Shown: piece after piece, positions 46,509 to 59,684 of the stretch | Position numbering within the stretch: position 1 is the first letter of the stretch | How the letters are laid out: every line of letters begins with the position of its first letter | Position numbers and translations under genes: made by a program | DNA from: VXNE01 sp965200505 | GTDB taxonomy: Bacteria > Pseudomonadota > Gammaproteobacteria > Pseudomonadales > Azotimanducaceae | Assembly (NCBI GenBank): GCA_965200505.1 | Contig: OZ241343.1 | Coordinates: 1,922,001-1,986,000, forward strand | Direction of reading: 5' to 3' | Length of the DNA stretch: 64,000 nucleotides | Notes under the pieces: generated by a model | Database searches by the model: none | Told to the model about the DNA's origin: nothing | The model's input: the letters and a program-made list of their open reading frames with translations, nothing else

Positions 46509-47699
46509 GTGGCCAAAGAGAAGTTCCAACGCACCAAGCCGCATGTGAATGTCGGCACGATCGGGCATGTCGACCACGGCAAGACGACGCTGACCGCGGC
46601 GTTGACGAAAGTGTGCGCGGCCGCCTACGGCGGCGAAATCAAGGAGTTCGATCAAATCGACAACGCGCCCGAGGAGCGCGAGCGCGGCATCACCATCGCC
46701 ACCGCGCACGTCGAGTACGAATCCGAGGGCCGCCACTACGCCCATGTGGACTGCCCCGGCCATGCGGACTACGTGAAGAACATGATCACCGGCGCCGCGC
46801 AGATGGACGGCGCCATCCTCGTCGTGTCGGCCGCCGATGGCCCCATGCCGCAGACCCGCGAGCACATCCTGCTGTCGCGCCAAGTGGGTGTGCCACGCAT
46901 CGTCGTGTACATGAACAAGGCCGACATGGTGGATGACGAAGAGCTGCTGGAGCTCGTCGAAATGGAGGTGCGCGAGCTCCTAGACGACTACGAGTTCCCG
47001 GGCGACGACACCCCCATCGTGGTCGGCAGCGCCCTGCGCGCCCTCGACGGGGAGGATTCTGAGCACGGCACCCAGAGCATCGTCAAGCTGCTGGCCGCCC
47101 TCGACGACTACATCCCGGAGCCGGAACGCGCCGTGGATCAACCCTTCCTCATGCCCATCGAAGACGTCTTCTCCATTTCCGGCCGCGGCACGGTGGTCAC
47201 GGGCCGGGTGGAGCGCGGCATCGTCAAGGTGGGCGACGAGGTGGAAATCGTCGGCATCAAGGAAACCGACAAGACCACCTGCACCGGCGTGGAGATGTTC
47301 CGCAAACTCCTGGACGAAGGGCGCGCCGGCGAGAACATCGGCGTCTTGCTGCGCGGCACCAAGCGCGATGAGGTGGAGCGTGGCCAAGTGCTTTCCGCCC
47401 CGGGCGCCATCACCCCCCACACCCGGTTCGAGGCGGAGGTGTACGTCTTGAGCAAGGACGAAGGCGGGCGCCACACGCCGTTCTTCACGAACTACCGGCC
47501 GCAGTTCTACTTCCGCACCACGGACGTCACCGGCTCGGTGCAACTGCCGGAGGGCGTGGAGATGGTGATGCCGGGCGACAACATCCGCATGGACGTCACG
47601 CTCATCAGCCCCATCGCCATGGACGAGGGGCTGCGCTTCGCGATTCGCGAAGGCGGGCGCACGGTGGGTGCCGGCGTGGTCACCCGCATCGCGGAGTAG
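46509..47699 (+). CDS. tuf: Elongation factor Tu
   Basis: GTPase that brings aminoacyl-tRNA to the ribosome, 396 residues. P-loop GHVDHGKTT at about 19-27, switch II DCPGHADYVKN and the guanine motif NKAD are intact, and domains II and III are full length. The start is a GTG at 46509 with GGAGGA at 46494-46499. It is co-transcribed with the tRNAs upstream, the tufB arrangement of E. coli. No second tuf or str operon lies in this window. Confidence 0.98.
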   Translation: MAKEKFQRTKPHVNVGTIGHVDHGKTTLTAALTKVCAAAYGGEIKEFDQIDNAPEERERGITIATAHVEYESEGRHYAHVDCPGHADYVKNMITGAAQMDGAILVVSAADGPMPQTREHILLSRQVGVPRIVVYMNKADMVDDEELLELVEMEVRELLDDYEFPGDDTPIVVGSALRALDGEDSEHGTQSIVKLLAALDDYIPEPERAVDQPFLMPIEDVFSISGRGTVVTGRVERGIVKVGDEVEIVGIKETDKTTCTGVEMFRKLLDEGRAGENIGVLLRGTKRDEVERGQVLSAPGAITPHTRFEAEVYVLSKDEGGRHTPFFTNYRPQFYFRTTDVTGSVQLPEGVEMVMPGDNIRMDVTLISPIAMDEGLRFAIREGGRTVGAGVVTRIAE

Positions 47700-47739
47700 G
47701 GGTGCGCCGAACGCGACGTTTCGCCGGCTCGCAAGCCAC

Positions 47740-47815
<76 letters not shown>

Positions 47816-47858
47816 ACCGCCCGGCGGCGAGGCGGCTGCGCCACGCGGAGCATGAAGC

Positions 47859-48245
47859 TTGAACACGAGAGTTGACGCCAAGACAGAGGGCATCGCCCCG
47901 CACGCCATCTTGGACCGCTTGAAGTGGTTCTTGGTGTTCGCGCTGGTGGCGGCCGGCGTCGGCGGCAATTGGTATTTCCAAGAGCAATCCCTGCTGGGCC
48001 GGGTGCTGGCCCTCGCCGCCTTGGCGGTGGTGGCGGCGTTCGTCGCCCTGCAGACGCACCGCGGCCGCGCCCTGTGGGCCATGATGAAGGAGGCGCGCAC
48101 GGAGATCCGCCGCGTGGTGTGGCCCACCCGCCAAGTGACGACGCAGACGACGTTCATCGTCGTGGCGCTGGTGCTAGCGTTCGCCCTCATCCTGTGGGCG
48201 TTGGATTCGCTCTTGAGTTGGCTGGTCGCCACGGTCATTGGGTGA
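47859..48245 (+). CDS. secE: Preprotein translocase subunit SecE
   Basis: Essential membrane subunit of the SecYEG channel. The product is 128 residues, like the three-helix E. coli form (127): helices at about residues 22-40 and 46-65, the conserved cytoplasmic amphipathic segment EARTEIRRVVWPTRQ, then a C-terminal helix. The start is a TTG at 47859; an ATG at 47851 is out of frame. It precedes nusG by 7 bases in the usual secE-nusG pair. Confidence 0.94.
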   Translation: MNTRVDAKTEGIAPHAILDRLKWFLVFALVAAGVGGNWYFQEQSLLGRVLALAALAVVAAFVALQTHRGRALWAMMKEARTEIRRVVWPTRQVTTQTTFIVVALVLAFALILWALDSLLSWLVATVIG

Positions 48246-48252
48246 GGAACGC

Positions 48253-48819
48253 ATGAGCGAAGCAACGAACGCGGCCGTGGCCGACGCCGACAAGCGCTGG
48301 TACGTGGTGCATGCCTACTCCGGTTTCGAGAAGAGCGTCGCCCGCACCCTGCAGGAGCGCATCGACCTGTCCGGGCTGGACGACTGCTTCGGCCAAGTGC
48401 TGGTGCCCACCGAAGAGGTGGTGGAGATGCGCGCCGGGCAGAAGCGACGCAGCGAGCGCAAGTTCTTTCCCGGCTATGTGCTGGTGCAGATGCTGCTCAA
48501 CGACGACACCTGGCACCTCGTCAAGGGCACGCCGCGGGTGATGGGCTTCATCGGCGGCAAGGCGGATAAACCGGCGCCGCTCACCAACGCCGAGGCGCAG
48601 GCCATTCTCGACCGGGTGCAGTCCGGCAGCGAGAAGGCGACGCCGAAGACGCTCTTTGAGCCGGGCGAACTGGTGCGCGTGGTCGATGGCCCGTTCAACG
48701 ACTTCAGCGGCGTCGTCGAGGAAGTCAACTACGAGAAGAGCCGGCTGAACGTCGCCGTCACGATCTTCGGCCGCTCCACGCCGGTGGAGTTGGACTTCTC
48801 GCAGGTGGAGAAGGGCTGA
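48253..48819 (+). CDS. nusG: Transcription termination/antitermination factor NusG
   Basis: Binds RNA polymerase and couples it to Rho or ribosomes. The 188 residues include the NGN domain (RWYVVHAYSGFE to about 120) and the KOW domain (FEPGELVRVVDGPFNDFSG). The ATG at 48253 has a GGTGAGGA-type ribosome-binding site. The stop shares one base with the rplK start (TGATG). Confidence 0.97.
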   Translation: MSEATNAAVADADKRWYVVHAYSGFEKSVARTLQERIDLSGLDDCFGQVLVPTEEVVEMRAGQKRRSERKFFPGYVLVQMLLNDDTWHLVKGTPRVMGFIGGKADKPAPLTNAEAQAILDRVQSGSEKATPKTLFEPGELVRVVDGPFNDFSGVVEEVNYEKSRLNVAVTIFGRSTPVELDFSQVEKG

Positions 48820-49262
48820 TGGCCAGGAAAGTCGAGGCATTCATCAAGCTGCAGGTGCCGGCCGGGCAAGCCAACCCGAGCCCGCCGGTGGGCCCGGCGC
48901 TGGGCCAGCACGGCGTGAACATCGTGGACTTCTGCAAACAGTTCAACGCCCACACCCAAGGCACCGAGCAAGGCGTGCCCATTCCGGTCGTCATCACCGT
49001 GTATGCGGACCGCAGCTTCACGTTCGAGACGAAGACGCCGCCGGCCTCCTATCTGTTGCGCAAGGCGGCCGGCATCGAGAAGGGCAGCCCGACGCCGAAC
49101 TCCGAGAAGCTGGGCCGCGTGAGCCGGACGCAGCTGGAGGAGATCGCCAAGCTCAAGGAACCAGACCTCACCGCCGCGGACATGGACGCGGCGGTGCGGA
49201 CGTTGGCGGGCAGCGCGCGCAGCGCGGGCATCGAGGTGGAGGGCGTCGCGGATGGCAACTAG
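48819..49262 (+). CDS. rplK: 50S ribosomal protein L11
   Basis: GTPase-centre ribosomal protein of 147 residues (about 142 usual). The N-terminal VEAFIKLQVPAGQANPSPPVGPALGQ matches the family, and the KTPPASYLLRKAAG segment follows. The start overlaps the nusG stop by one base, so it is coupled. Confidence 0.97.
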   Translation: MARKVEAFIKLQVPAGQANPSPPVGPALGQHGVNIVDFCKQFNAHTQGTEQGVPIPVVITVYADRSFTFETKTPPASYLLRKAAGIEKGSPTPNSEKLGRVSRTQLEEIAKLKEPDLTAADMDAAVRTLAGSARSAGIEVEGVADGN

Positions 49263-49297
49263 GCGGCACGGCGCATGGCGTCGGAAGGAGGCACACG

Positions 49298-49993
49298 GTG
49301 GCTAGCACGGGCAAGCGCATGCGCGAGATCGCCGGCAAGGTGGAGCGGGGCAAGGCGTACTCCATCGAGGAAGCGGTGCAATTGCTCGCCGAGGTGCCCA
49401 GCGCGAAGTTCAAGGAATCCGTGGACGTGTCGGTAAACCTGGGCATCGACCCGCGCCGTTCGGACCAAGCGGTGCGGGGCGCGACGACGTTGCCCCACGG
49501 CACCGGCAAGGAAGTGCGCGTGGCGGTGTTCGCCCAAGGCGACAACGCAGACAAGGCCCAGGCGGCCGGCGCGGACGTCGTCGGCATGGCGGAGCTGGCG
49601 GAGCAGGTGAAGGCCGGAGACCTCAACTTCGATGTCGTCATCGCCGCCCCAGACGCCATGCGCGTGGTGGGCCCCTTGGGGCGCATCTTGGGCCCACGCG
49701 GGCTGATGCCGAACCCGAAGACCGGCACCGTCACCGCGGATGTGGAAACGGCCGTGCGCAACGCCAAGGCGGGGCAGATCCAGTTCCGCGCGGACCGTGG
49801 CGGCATCGTGCATGGCAGCGTTGGGCGCTTGGGCTTCGAGCCGACGCAGATCAAGGAAAACGTCGAGGCCCTCATTGCGGACCTCAAGAAGGCGAAGCCG
49901 CCCGCCGCGCGCGGGCAGTACCTGCGCAAGGTCACGCTATCGACCACGATGGGGCCCGGGCTCGCCATCGACCAAGCATCGCTGGAGGCGTGA
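49298..49993 (+). CDS. rplA: 50S ribosomal protein L1
   Basis: Two-domain protein of the L1 stalk and repressor of its own operon in E. coli. It has 231 residues, with the typical KFKESVDVSVNLGIDPRRSDQ and GPLGRILGPRGLMPNPKTGTV motifs. The start is a GTG at 49298 with a GGAGG ribosome-binding site 8 bases before it. Confidence 0.97.
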   Translation: MASTGKRMREIAGKVERGKAYSIEEAVQLLAEVPSAKFKESVDVSVNLGIDPRRSDQAVRGATTLPHGTGKEVRVAVFAQGDNADKAQAAGADVVGMAELAEQVKAGDLNFDVVIAAPDAMRVVGPLGRILGPRGLMPNPKTGTVTADVETAVRNAKAGQIQFRADRGGIVHGSVGRLGFEPTQIKENVEALIADLKKAKPPAARGQYLRKVTLSTTMGPGLAIDQASLEA

Positions 49994-50051
49994 ACGTGGG
50001 CAGCCAACGCAAGGCCGCGGCGAAGCGGCGCATCAATGGTGGAGAGAGCGC

Positions 50052-50582
50052 ATGGCACTGAAGCTTGACGGCAAGCAGGCCATCGTGCGGGACGTCCACG
50101 CGGCCGCGGATGGTGCCCTCACGGTGGCCGCCGCGGACTATCGCGGCATGACGGTGGCGGAGATGACCGCCATGCGCGCCACGGCGCGCGAGCGCGGCGT
50201 TTGGCTGCGGGTGGTGCGGAACACGCTGGCGCGGCAAGCCATTGCCGGCACCAAGCACGAGCCGCTCACGGAGGTGCTCGCCGGCCCCACGATGCTCGCG
50301 CTTTCCAATGAAAACCTTGGCGCCGCGGCGCGGCTGCTGAAGGACTGTGCCCAGCAATACGACGCATTGGAGGTGAAGGGGCTCAGCGTTGGCAATGGCT
50401 TCCTCGCCGCATCCGAGCTCACCCGCGTGGCGCAGTTGCCGACGCTGGACGAGGCGCGGGCGCAATTGATGGGCGTCATGCTGGCGCCGGTGGGCAAGCT
50501 GGCGCGCGCCTTGGGCGATGTGCCCGGCCGCCTGGCGCGGGTGGTGGCCGCGGTGCAGCGCGCGAAGGCCGCCGACGCTTGA
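50052..50582 (+). CDS. rplJ: 50S ribosomal protein L10
   Basis: Base of the L7/L12 stalk, 176 residues. The N-terminal YRGMTVAEMTAMR and WLRVVRNTLARQA segments match the family. Only 58 bases separate it from rplA, too short for the long regulatory leader that precedes rplJ in E. coli. Confidence 0.96.
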   Translation: MALKLDGKQAIVRDVHAAADGALTVAAADYRGMTVAEMTAMRATARERGVWLRVVRNTLARQAIAGTKHEPLTEVLAGPTMLALSNENLGAAARLLKDCAQQYDALEVKGLSVGNGFLAASELTRVAQLPTLDEARAQLMGVMLAPVGKLARALGDVPGRLARVVAAVQRAKAADA

Positions 50583-50636
50583 GACACGTTACGACATGAT
50601 CGAGGCCGCTCGCGGCCCGTAAAGGAGAAGAGTCAA

Positions 50637-51017
50637 ATGGCCCTATCGAAGGAAGAGATTCTGGACGCCATCGCCGAGATGAGCGTGATGGACGTGGTGG
50701 ATCTCGTGGCGGCGATGGAGGAGAAATTCGGTGTCTCCGCCGCGGCCGCCGTGGCCGCCGCACCCGTCGCCGCGGAGAACGGCGGCGCCGCCGAGGTGGT
50801 CGAGCAGACCGAGTTCGACGTCATCCTCGCCTCCTATGGCGAAAAGAAGGTCAACGTCATCAAGACCGTTCGGGAAATCACCGGCCTTGGCTTGAAGGAA
50901 GCGAAGGCGTTGGTGGACGACGTGCCCAATCCCGTCAAGGAGGCCGTCGGCAAGGACGAAGCCGAAGAGATCAAGCAGAAGCTCGAAGAAGCCGGCGCAT
51001 CCGTAGAGGTGAAGTGA
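50637..51017 (+). CDS. rplL: 50S ribosomal protein L7/L12
   Basis: Stalk protein that recruits translation factors, 126 residues: an N-terminal dimerisation helix region, an alanine-rich hinge (about 37-52) and the C-terminal domain (FDVILASYGEKKVNVIKTVR to the end). A good ribosome-binding site (AAAGGAGAAG) precedes the ATG. The 127 bases to rpoB are GC-rich with hairpin potential but no T run; a processing site or attenuator is possible. Confidence 0.97.
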   Translation: MALSKEEILDAIAEMSVMDVVDLVAAMEEKFGVSAAAAVAAAPVAAENGGAAEVVEQTEFDVILASYGEKKVNVIKTVREITGLGLKEAKALVDDVPNPVKEAVGKDEAEEIKQKLEEAGASVEVK

Positions 51018-51144
51018 CCACCGCGGAAAGCCCCTTGGCTGACCACACCACCCGCACTAGGGCCGAAGGCTCGCCCAGCGGCGCGCGGCCGGCCGGACGT
51101 CGGCGCCCGGCCGCCGTTGCCTGACACGAACGGGAGACTGCAAC

Positions 51145-55344
<4,200 letters not shown>

Positions 55345-55390
55345 CGGCCGCGGCAAGCGGACGGAACGAAAACGGCGCGGAGGTAGAGCA

Positions 55391-58300
55391 ATGAGAGACC
55401 TGTGGAACATGATGAAGACGCAAGGCCCGGTCGTTGACGAGTTCGACGCGCTGCGCATCGGCCTCGCGTCGCCGGAGAAGATCCGCTCTTGGTCCTACGG
55501 CGAGGTGAAGAAGCCCGAGACCATCAACTACCGCACCTTCAAGCCGGAACGCGATGGCCTGTTCTGCGCCCGCATCTTCGGCCCAGTGAAGGACTACGAG
55601 TGCCTGTGCGGGAAGTACAAGCGCCTGAAGCACCGCGGCGTCATCTGCGAGAAGTGCGGCGTGGAAGTCACCCTCGCCAAGGTGCGGCGCGAGCGCATGG
55701 GGCACATCGAGTTGGCGAGCCCCATCGCCCACATCTGGTTCCTGAAGTCGCTGCCGTCGCGCATCGGCCTGTTGCTGGACATGACGCTGCGCGACATCGA
55801 ACGGGTGCTGTACTTCGAATCCTTCGTGGTGGTGGATCCGGGCCTCACGGAACTCGAAACAGGCCAGCTGCTCACGGACGAGGAGTACTACGCCGCCATC
55901 GAGGAGTACGGCGACGAGTTCAGCGCCGCCATGGGCGCCCAAGCCATTCAGGAGCTGCTCATCCAACTGGATCTGCAGGCGGAGATCGATTCGCTGCGCG
56001 AGCAGATTCCGGCCACCAATTCGGAAACCAAGATCAAGAAGCTGTCGCGGCGGTTGAAGCTCATGGAGGCGTTCGTCGCCTCGGGCAACAAGCCGGAGTG
56101 GATGGTGCTCACCGTGCTGCCGGTGTTGCCGCCGGACTTGCGGCCGCTGGTGCCCTTGGATGGCGGTCGCTTCGCCACGTCAGACTTGAATGACCTCTAC
56201 CGGCGCGTCATCAACCGCAACAACCGCTTGAAGCGGCTGCTGGACTTGAGCGCCCCGGACATCATCGTGCGCAACGAGAAGCGCATGCTGCAGGAATCCG
56301 TGGATGCGCTGCTCGACAACGGGCGGCGCGGCCGCGCCATCACCGGCACCAACAAGCGCCCGCTCAAGTCGCTGGCGGACATGATTAAGGGCAAGCAGGG
56401 GCGCTTCCGGCAGAACCTGCTCGGCAAACGGGTGGACTATTCGGGCCGCTCGGTGATCGTCGTCGGGCCCACGCTGCGCCTGCACCAATGCGGGTTGCCG
56501 AAGCGCATGGCCTTGGAGCTCTTCAAGCCGTTCATCTTCGGCAAGCTGGAGGCGCGGGGCCTCGCCACGACCATCAAGGCTGCCAAGAAGATGGTGGAAC
56601 GGGAGACGGCCGAGGTGTGGGACATCTTGGCGGAGGTCATCCGCGAACACCCGGTGTTGCTGAACCGGGCGCCGACGCTGCACCGGCTCGGCATCCAGGC
56701 GTTCGAACCGGTGCTCATCGAAGGCAAGGCGATCCAGCTGCATCCGTTGGTGTGCGCGGCCTACAACGCGGACTTCGACGGCGACCAGATGGCCGTTCAC
56801 GTGCCATTGACGCTGGAGGCGCAGTTGGAGGCGCGCGCCCTGATGATGTCCACCAACAACATCCTGTCGCCGGCGAGCGGTGAACCCATCATCGTGCCGT
56901 CGCAGGACGTGGTGCTGGGCCTCTACTACATGACGCGCGAGAGCGTCGCCGCCAAGGGCGAAGGCACGGTGTTTGCGGACCTCGAGGAAGTGCATCGGGC
57001 GTACAGCACCAACTCCGTCGCCTTGCATGCCAAGGTGAAGCTGCGCCTGGCGGATGGGCAAATCGTCGATACCACCGTGGGGCGGGCGCTGTTGTACGAG
57101 ATCGTGCCGCCGGCGCTGCCCTTCGAGCTCATCAACCAGACGATGAACAAGCGCGCCATCTCCGGCCTCATCAACGCGAGCTACCGGCATCCGGACGTGA
57201 ACTTGAAGGACACGGTGATGTTCGCGGACCAGCTCATGTACATGGGCTTCCGCCACACCACCACTTCCGGCGCCTCCATCGGCGTGGACGACTTCGTCGT
57301 CCCGGCGAACAAGAAGGCGATCATCGAGGTCGCCGAGGCCGAGGTGAAGGAAGTCGATGGCCAGTACGCCTCCGGCCTCGTCACCGCCGGCGAGAAGTAC
57401 AACAAGGTGGTGGACATCTGGTCGCGCGCCAACGAACTGGTGGCGCGTTCGATGATGGAAGGCATCGAGAAGGAAACGGTGGCCACCGCGGACGGCCCGG
57501 TGGAGCAGGAATCCTTCAACTCGGTTTACATGTACTCGGATTCCGGCGCGCGGGGTTCCCCGACGCAGATTCGCCAACTCGCCGGCATGCGCGGGCTGAT
57601 GACGCGGCCGGACGGCAGCATCATCGAAACGCCGATCATCGCCAACTTCCGCGAGGGGCTCACCGTCAACGAATACTTCATCTCCACCCACGGCGGCCGC
57701 AAGGGGCTGGCGGACACGGCGTTGAAGACGGCCAACTCCGGCTACCTCACCCGCCGCTTGGTGGATGTCGCGCAAGACTTGGTGGTGACGGAACAGGATT
57801 GCGGCACCGACACCGGCCTGCTCGTGAGCGCGATGATCGAAGGCGGGGACGTCGTGGAGCCGTTGGCGGCGCGGGTGCTCGGCCGCATCGCGGCGCGGGA
57901 CGTGGTGGACCCGAACGGCGAAATCGTCATCCCGGCCGGCACCATGCTGGACGAGGCGCTGGTGGAGGAGCTCGACAGCGCCGGCGTGGACGAGCTGCAC
58001 GTGCGCTCCCCCATTGCCTGCCAAGCGCCCCACGGCGTCTGCGCGAAATGCTACGGGCGCGACCTGGCGCGGGGCCACGAGGTGAACGTGGGCGAAGCGG
58101 TGGGCATCATGGCGGCGCAATCCATCGGCGAGCCGGGCACGCAGCTCACGATGCAGACCTTCCACATCGGCGGCGCCGCGTCCCGCTCCACGGCCATCGA
58201 CAACATCGAGGTGAAGTACGGCGGCGACGTGCGCTTCAAGAACTTGAAGCATGTGCAGCGCAAGTCCGGCGAATTGGTCGCCGTGTCACGCTCCGGCGAG

Positions 58301-59581
58301 GTGGCCATCGCCGACGCCCACGGCCGCGAGCGCGAGCGCCACAAGCTGCCCTACGGCGCCGTGTTGTCCGTGGCGGATGGAGACCAAGTGGCGGCCGGGC
58401 AGGTGATCGCCCGCTGGGATCCGCACACCCACCCGATCATCACCGAGGTGCGCGGCCGCATCATCTTCGAGCAGATGGAGGAAGGGCTCTCCATCAACCA
58501 GCAAGTGGATGAAATCACCGGCCTCACCAGCGTGAGCATTCTGCCCGTGAATGACCGGCCCAACGCCGGCAAGGAACTGCGCCCCGAGGTGCGGCTGGTG
58601 GATGCCGAGACCGGTGACGACCTGTTCCTCGCCAACACCCAGAACCCGGCCCGCTACGAGCTGCCGGAGCGCACGGTGCTGAGCTTGGAAGACCGCGCCG
58701 AGATCGACGTGGGCGACGTCATCGCCCGCATCCCCCAGGAAGGCTCCAAGGCCCGCGACATCACCGGCGGCCTGCCGCGGGTGGCGGACCTGTTCGAGGC
58801 CCGCGCCCCCAAGGAGGCCGCGATTCTGGCCGCGGAAACCGGCAACGTCAGCTTCGGCAAGGAGACCAAGAGCAAGCGCCGCCTGTTGATTACCAAGGCC
58901 GATGGGGAAACCGTGCCGGGCACCGAGCCGGCGCTCATCCCGCTGCGCCGCAAGCTGTCGGTTTTCGATGGCGAGCATGTGGAACGCGGCGAGGTGGTGT
59001 CTGAAGGGCCGCCCAATCCCCACGACATCCTGCGGCTGAAGGGCGTCGAGGAACTCGCCAAGTACATCATCAACGAGATTCAGGAGGTGTACCGGCTGCA
59101 GGGCGTGGCGATCAACAACAAGCACATCGAGGTGATCGTGCGGCAAATGCTGCGCAAGGCCGAGGTGAAGAACCCGGGCGATTCGTCCTTCGTGCGCGGC
59201 GAGCAGGTGCAATATGCGGCGCTCCTGCAGGAGAACGAGCGGCTCGAGGCGGAAGGCAAGCAGCCCATCGAGTTCGAGCGCCTGCTGCTCGGCATCACCA
59301 AGGCATCGCTGGCCACGGAATCCTTCGTGTCCGCCGCCTCGTTCCAAGAGACGACGCGCGTGTTGACGGAAGCCGCGGTGACGGGTCGGCTCGACAACCT
59401 GCGCGGCCTGAAGGAGAACGTCATCGTCGGCCGCCTCATTCCGGCCGGCACGGGCCTCGCCTATCACCGCGATCGGGTGCGCCGCCGCGAGGAAGAGGTG
59501 TTGGAAGAGCAAGTGCCCACCACGGCGGAAGAGGCGGAACAGGCGCTCTCGGAAGCCTTGTCGGCGAGCGACACCGCGTAG
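55391..59581 (+). CDS. rpoC: RNA polymerase subunit beta-prime
   Basis: Largest RNA polymerase subunit, 1396 residues. The N-terminal zinc finger (CLCGKYKRLKHRGVICEKCG), the catalytic magnesium motif NADFDGDQMAVH and the second zinc site around CQAPHGVCAKCYGRD are intact. It starts 46 bases after rpoB. In most relatives rpsL-rpsG-fusA follows; here an esterase gene follows. Confidence 0.98.
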   Translation: MRDLWNMMKTQGPVVDEFDALRIGLASPEKIRSWSYGEVKKPETINYRTFKPERDGLFCARIFGPVKDYECLCGKYKRLKHRGVICEKCGVEVTLAKVRRERMGHIELASPIAHIWFLKSLPSRIGLLLDMTLRDIERVLYFESFVVVDPGLTELETGQLLTDEEYYAAIEEYGDEFSAAMGAQAIQELLIQLDLQAEIDSLREQIPATNSETKIKKLSRRLKLMEAFVASGNKPEWMVLTVLPVLPPDLRPLVPLDGGRFATSDLNDLYRRVINRNNRLKRLLDLSAPDIIVRNEKRMLQESVDALLDNGRRGRAITGTNKRPLKSLADMIKGKQGRFRQNLLGKRVDYSGRSVIVVGPTLRLHQCGLPKRMALELFKPFIFGKLEARGLATTIKAAKKMVERETAEVWDILAEVIREHPVLLNRAPTLHRLGIQAFEPVLIEGKAIQLHPLVCAAYNADFDGDQMAVHVPLTLEAQLEARALMMSTNNILSPASGEPIIVPSQDVVLGLYYMTRESVAAKGEGTVFADLEEVHRAYSTNSVALHAKVKLRLADGQIVDTTVGRALLYEIVPPALPFELINQTMNKRAISGLINASYRHPDVNLKDTVMFADQLMYMGFRHTTTSGASIGVDDFVVPANKKAIIEVAEAEVKEVDGQYASGLVTAGEKYNKVVDIWSRANELVARSMMEGIEKETVATADGPVEQESFNSVYMYSDSGARGSPTQIRQLAGMRGLMTRPDGSIIETPIIANFREGLTVNEYFISTHGGRKGLADTALKTANSGYLTRRLVDVAQDLVVTEQDCGTDTGLLVSAMIEGGDVVEPLAARVLGRIAARDVVDPNGEIVIPAGTMLDEALVEELDSAGVDELHVRSPIACQAPHGVCAKCYGRDLARGHEVNVGEAVGIMAAQSIGEPGTQLTMQTFHIGGAASRSTAIDNIEVKYGGDVRFKNLKHVQRKSGELVAVSRSGEVAIADAHGRERERHKLPYGAVLSVADGDQVAAGQVIARWDPHTHPIITEVRGRIIFEQMEEGLSINQQVDEITGLTSVSILPVNDRPNAGKELRPEVRLVDAETGDDLFLANTQNPARYELPERTVLSLEDRAEIDVGDVIARIPQEGSKARDITGGLPRVADLFEARAPKEAAILAAETGNVSFGKETKSKRRLLITKADGETVPGTEPALIPLRRKLSVFDGEHVERGEVVSEGPPNPHDILRLKGVEELAKYIINEIQEVYRLQGVAINNKHIEVIVRQMLRKAEVKNPGDSSFVRGEQVQYAALLQENERLEAEGKQPIEFERLLLGITKASLATESFVSAASFQETTRVLTEAAVTGRLDNLRGLKENVIVGRLIPAGTGLAYHRDRVRRREEEVLEEQVPTTAEEAEQALSEALSASDTA

Positions 59582-59595
59582 CGCGGGGCTTTCAA

Positions 59596-59665
59596 CGCGC
59601 CGGCCGGCGCGCTCCGCGCATGGCTACAATGGCTTCGGGGTGAGGAAAGCACTCCGAAGCCATTG
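59596..59665. promoter_or_regulatory. Palindrome and long hairpin downstream of rpoC
   Basis: A perfect 16-base palindrome (CGCGCCGGCCGGCGCG, 59596-59611) is followed by a 15-pair stem (CAATGGCTTCGGGGT, 59627-59641, with ACTCCGAAGCCATTG, 59651-59665) around a 9-base loop. No T run follows. They probably act in ending or processing the rpoBC mRNA; the second hairpin ends 19 bases before the esterase start and could also be an operator. Confidence 0.55.
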
Positions 59666-59684
59666 AGCCACGAAGGGGAGCGCC

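Noticed and set aside
51018..51144. Rho-independent attenuator between rplL and rpoB
   Set aside because: Hairpins are possible, but no T run follows; the evidence is too weak to list as a terminator.
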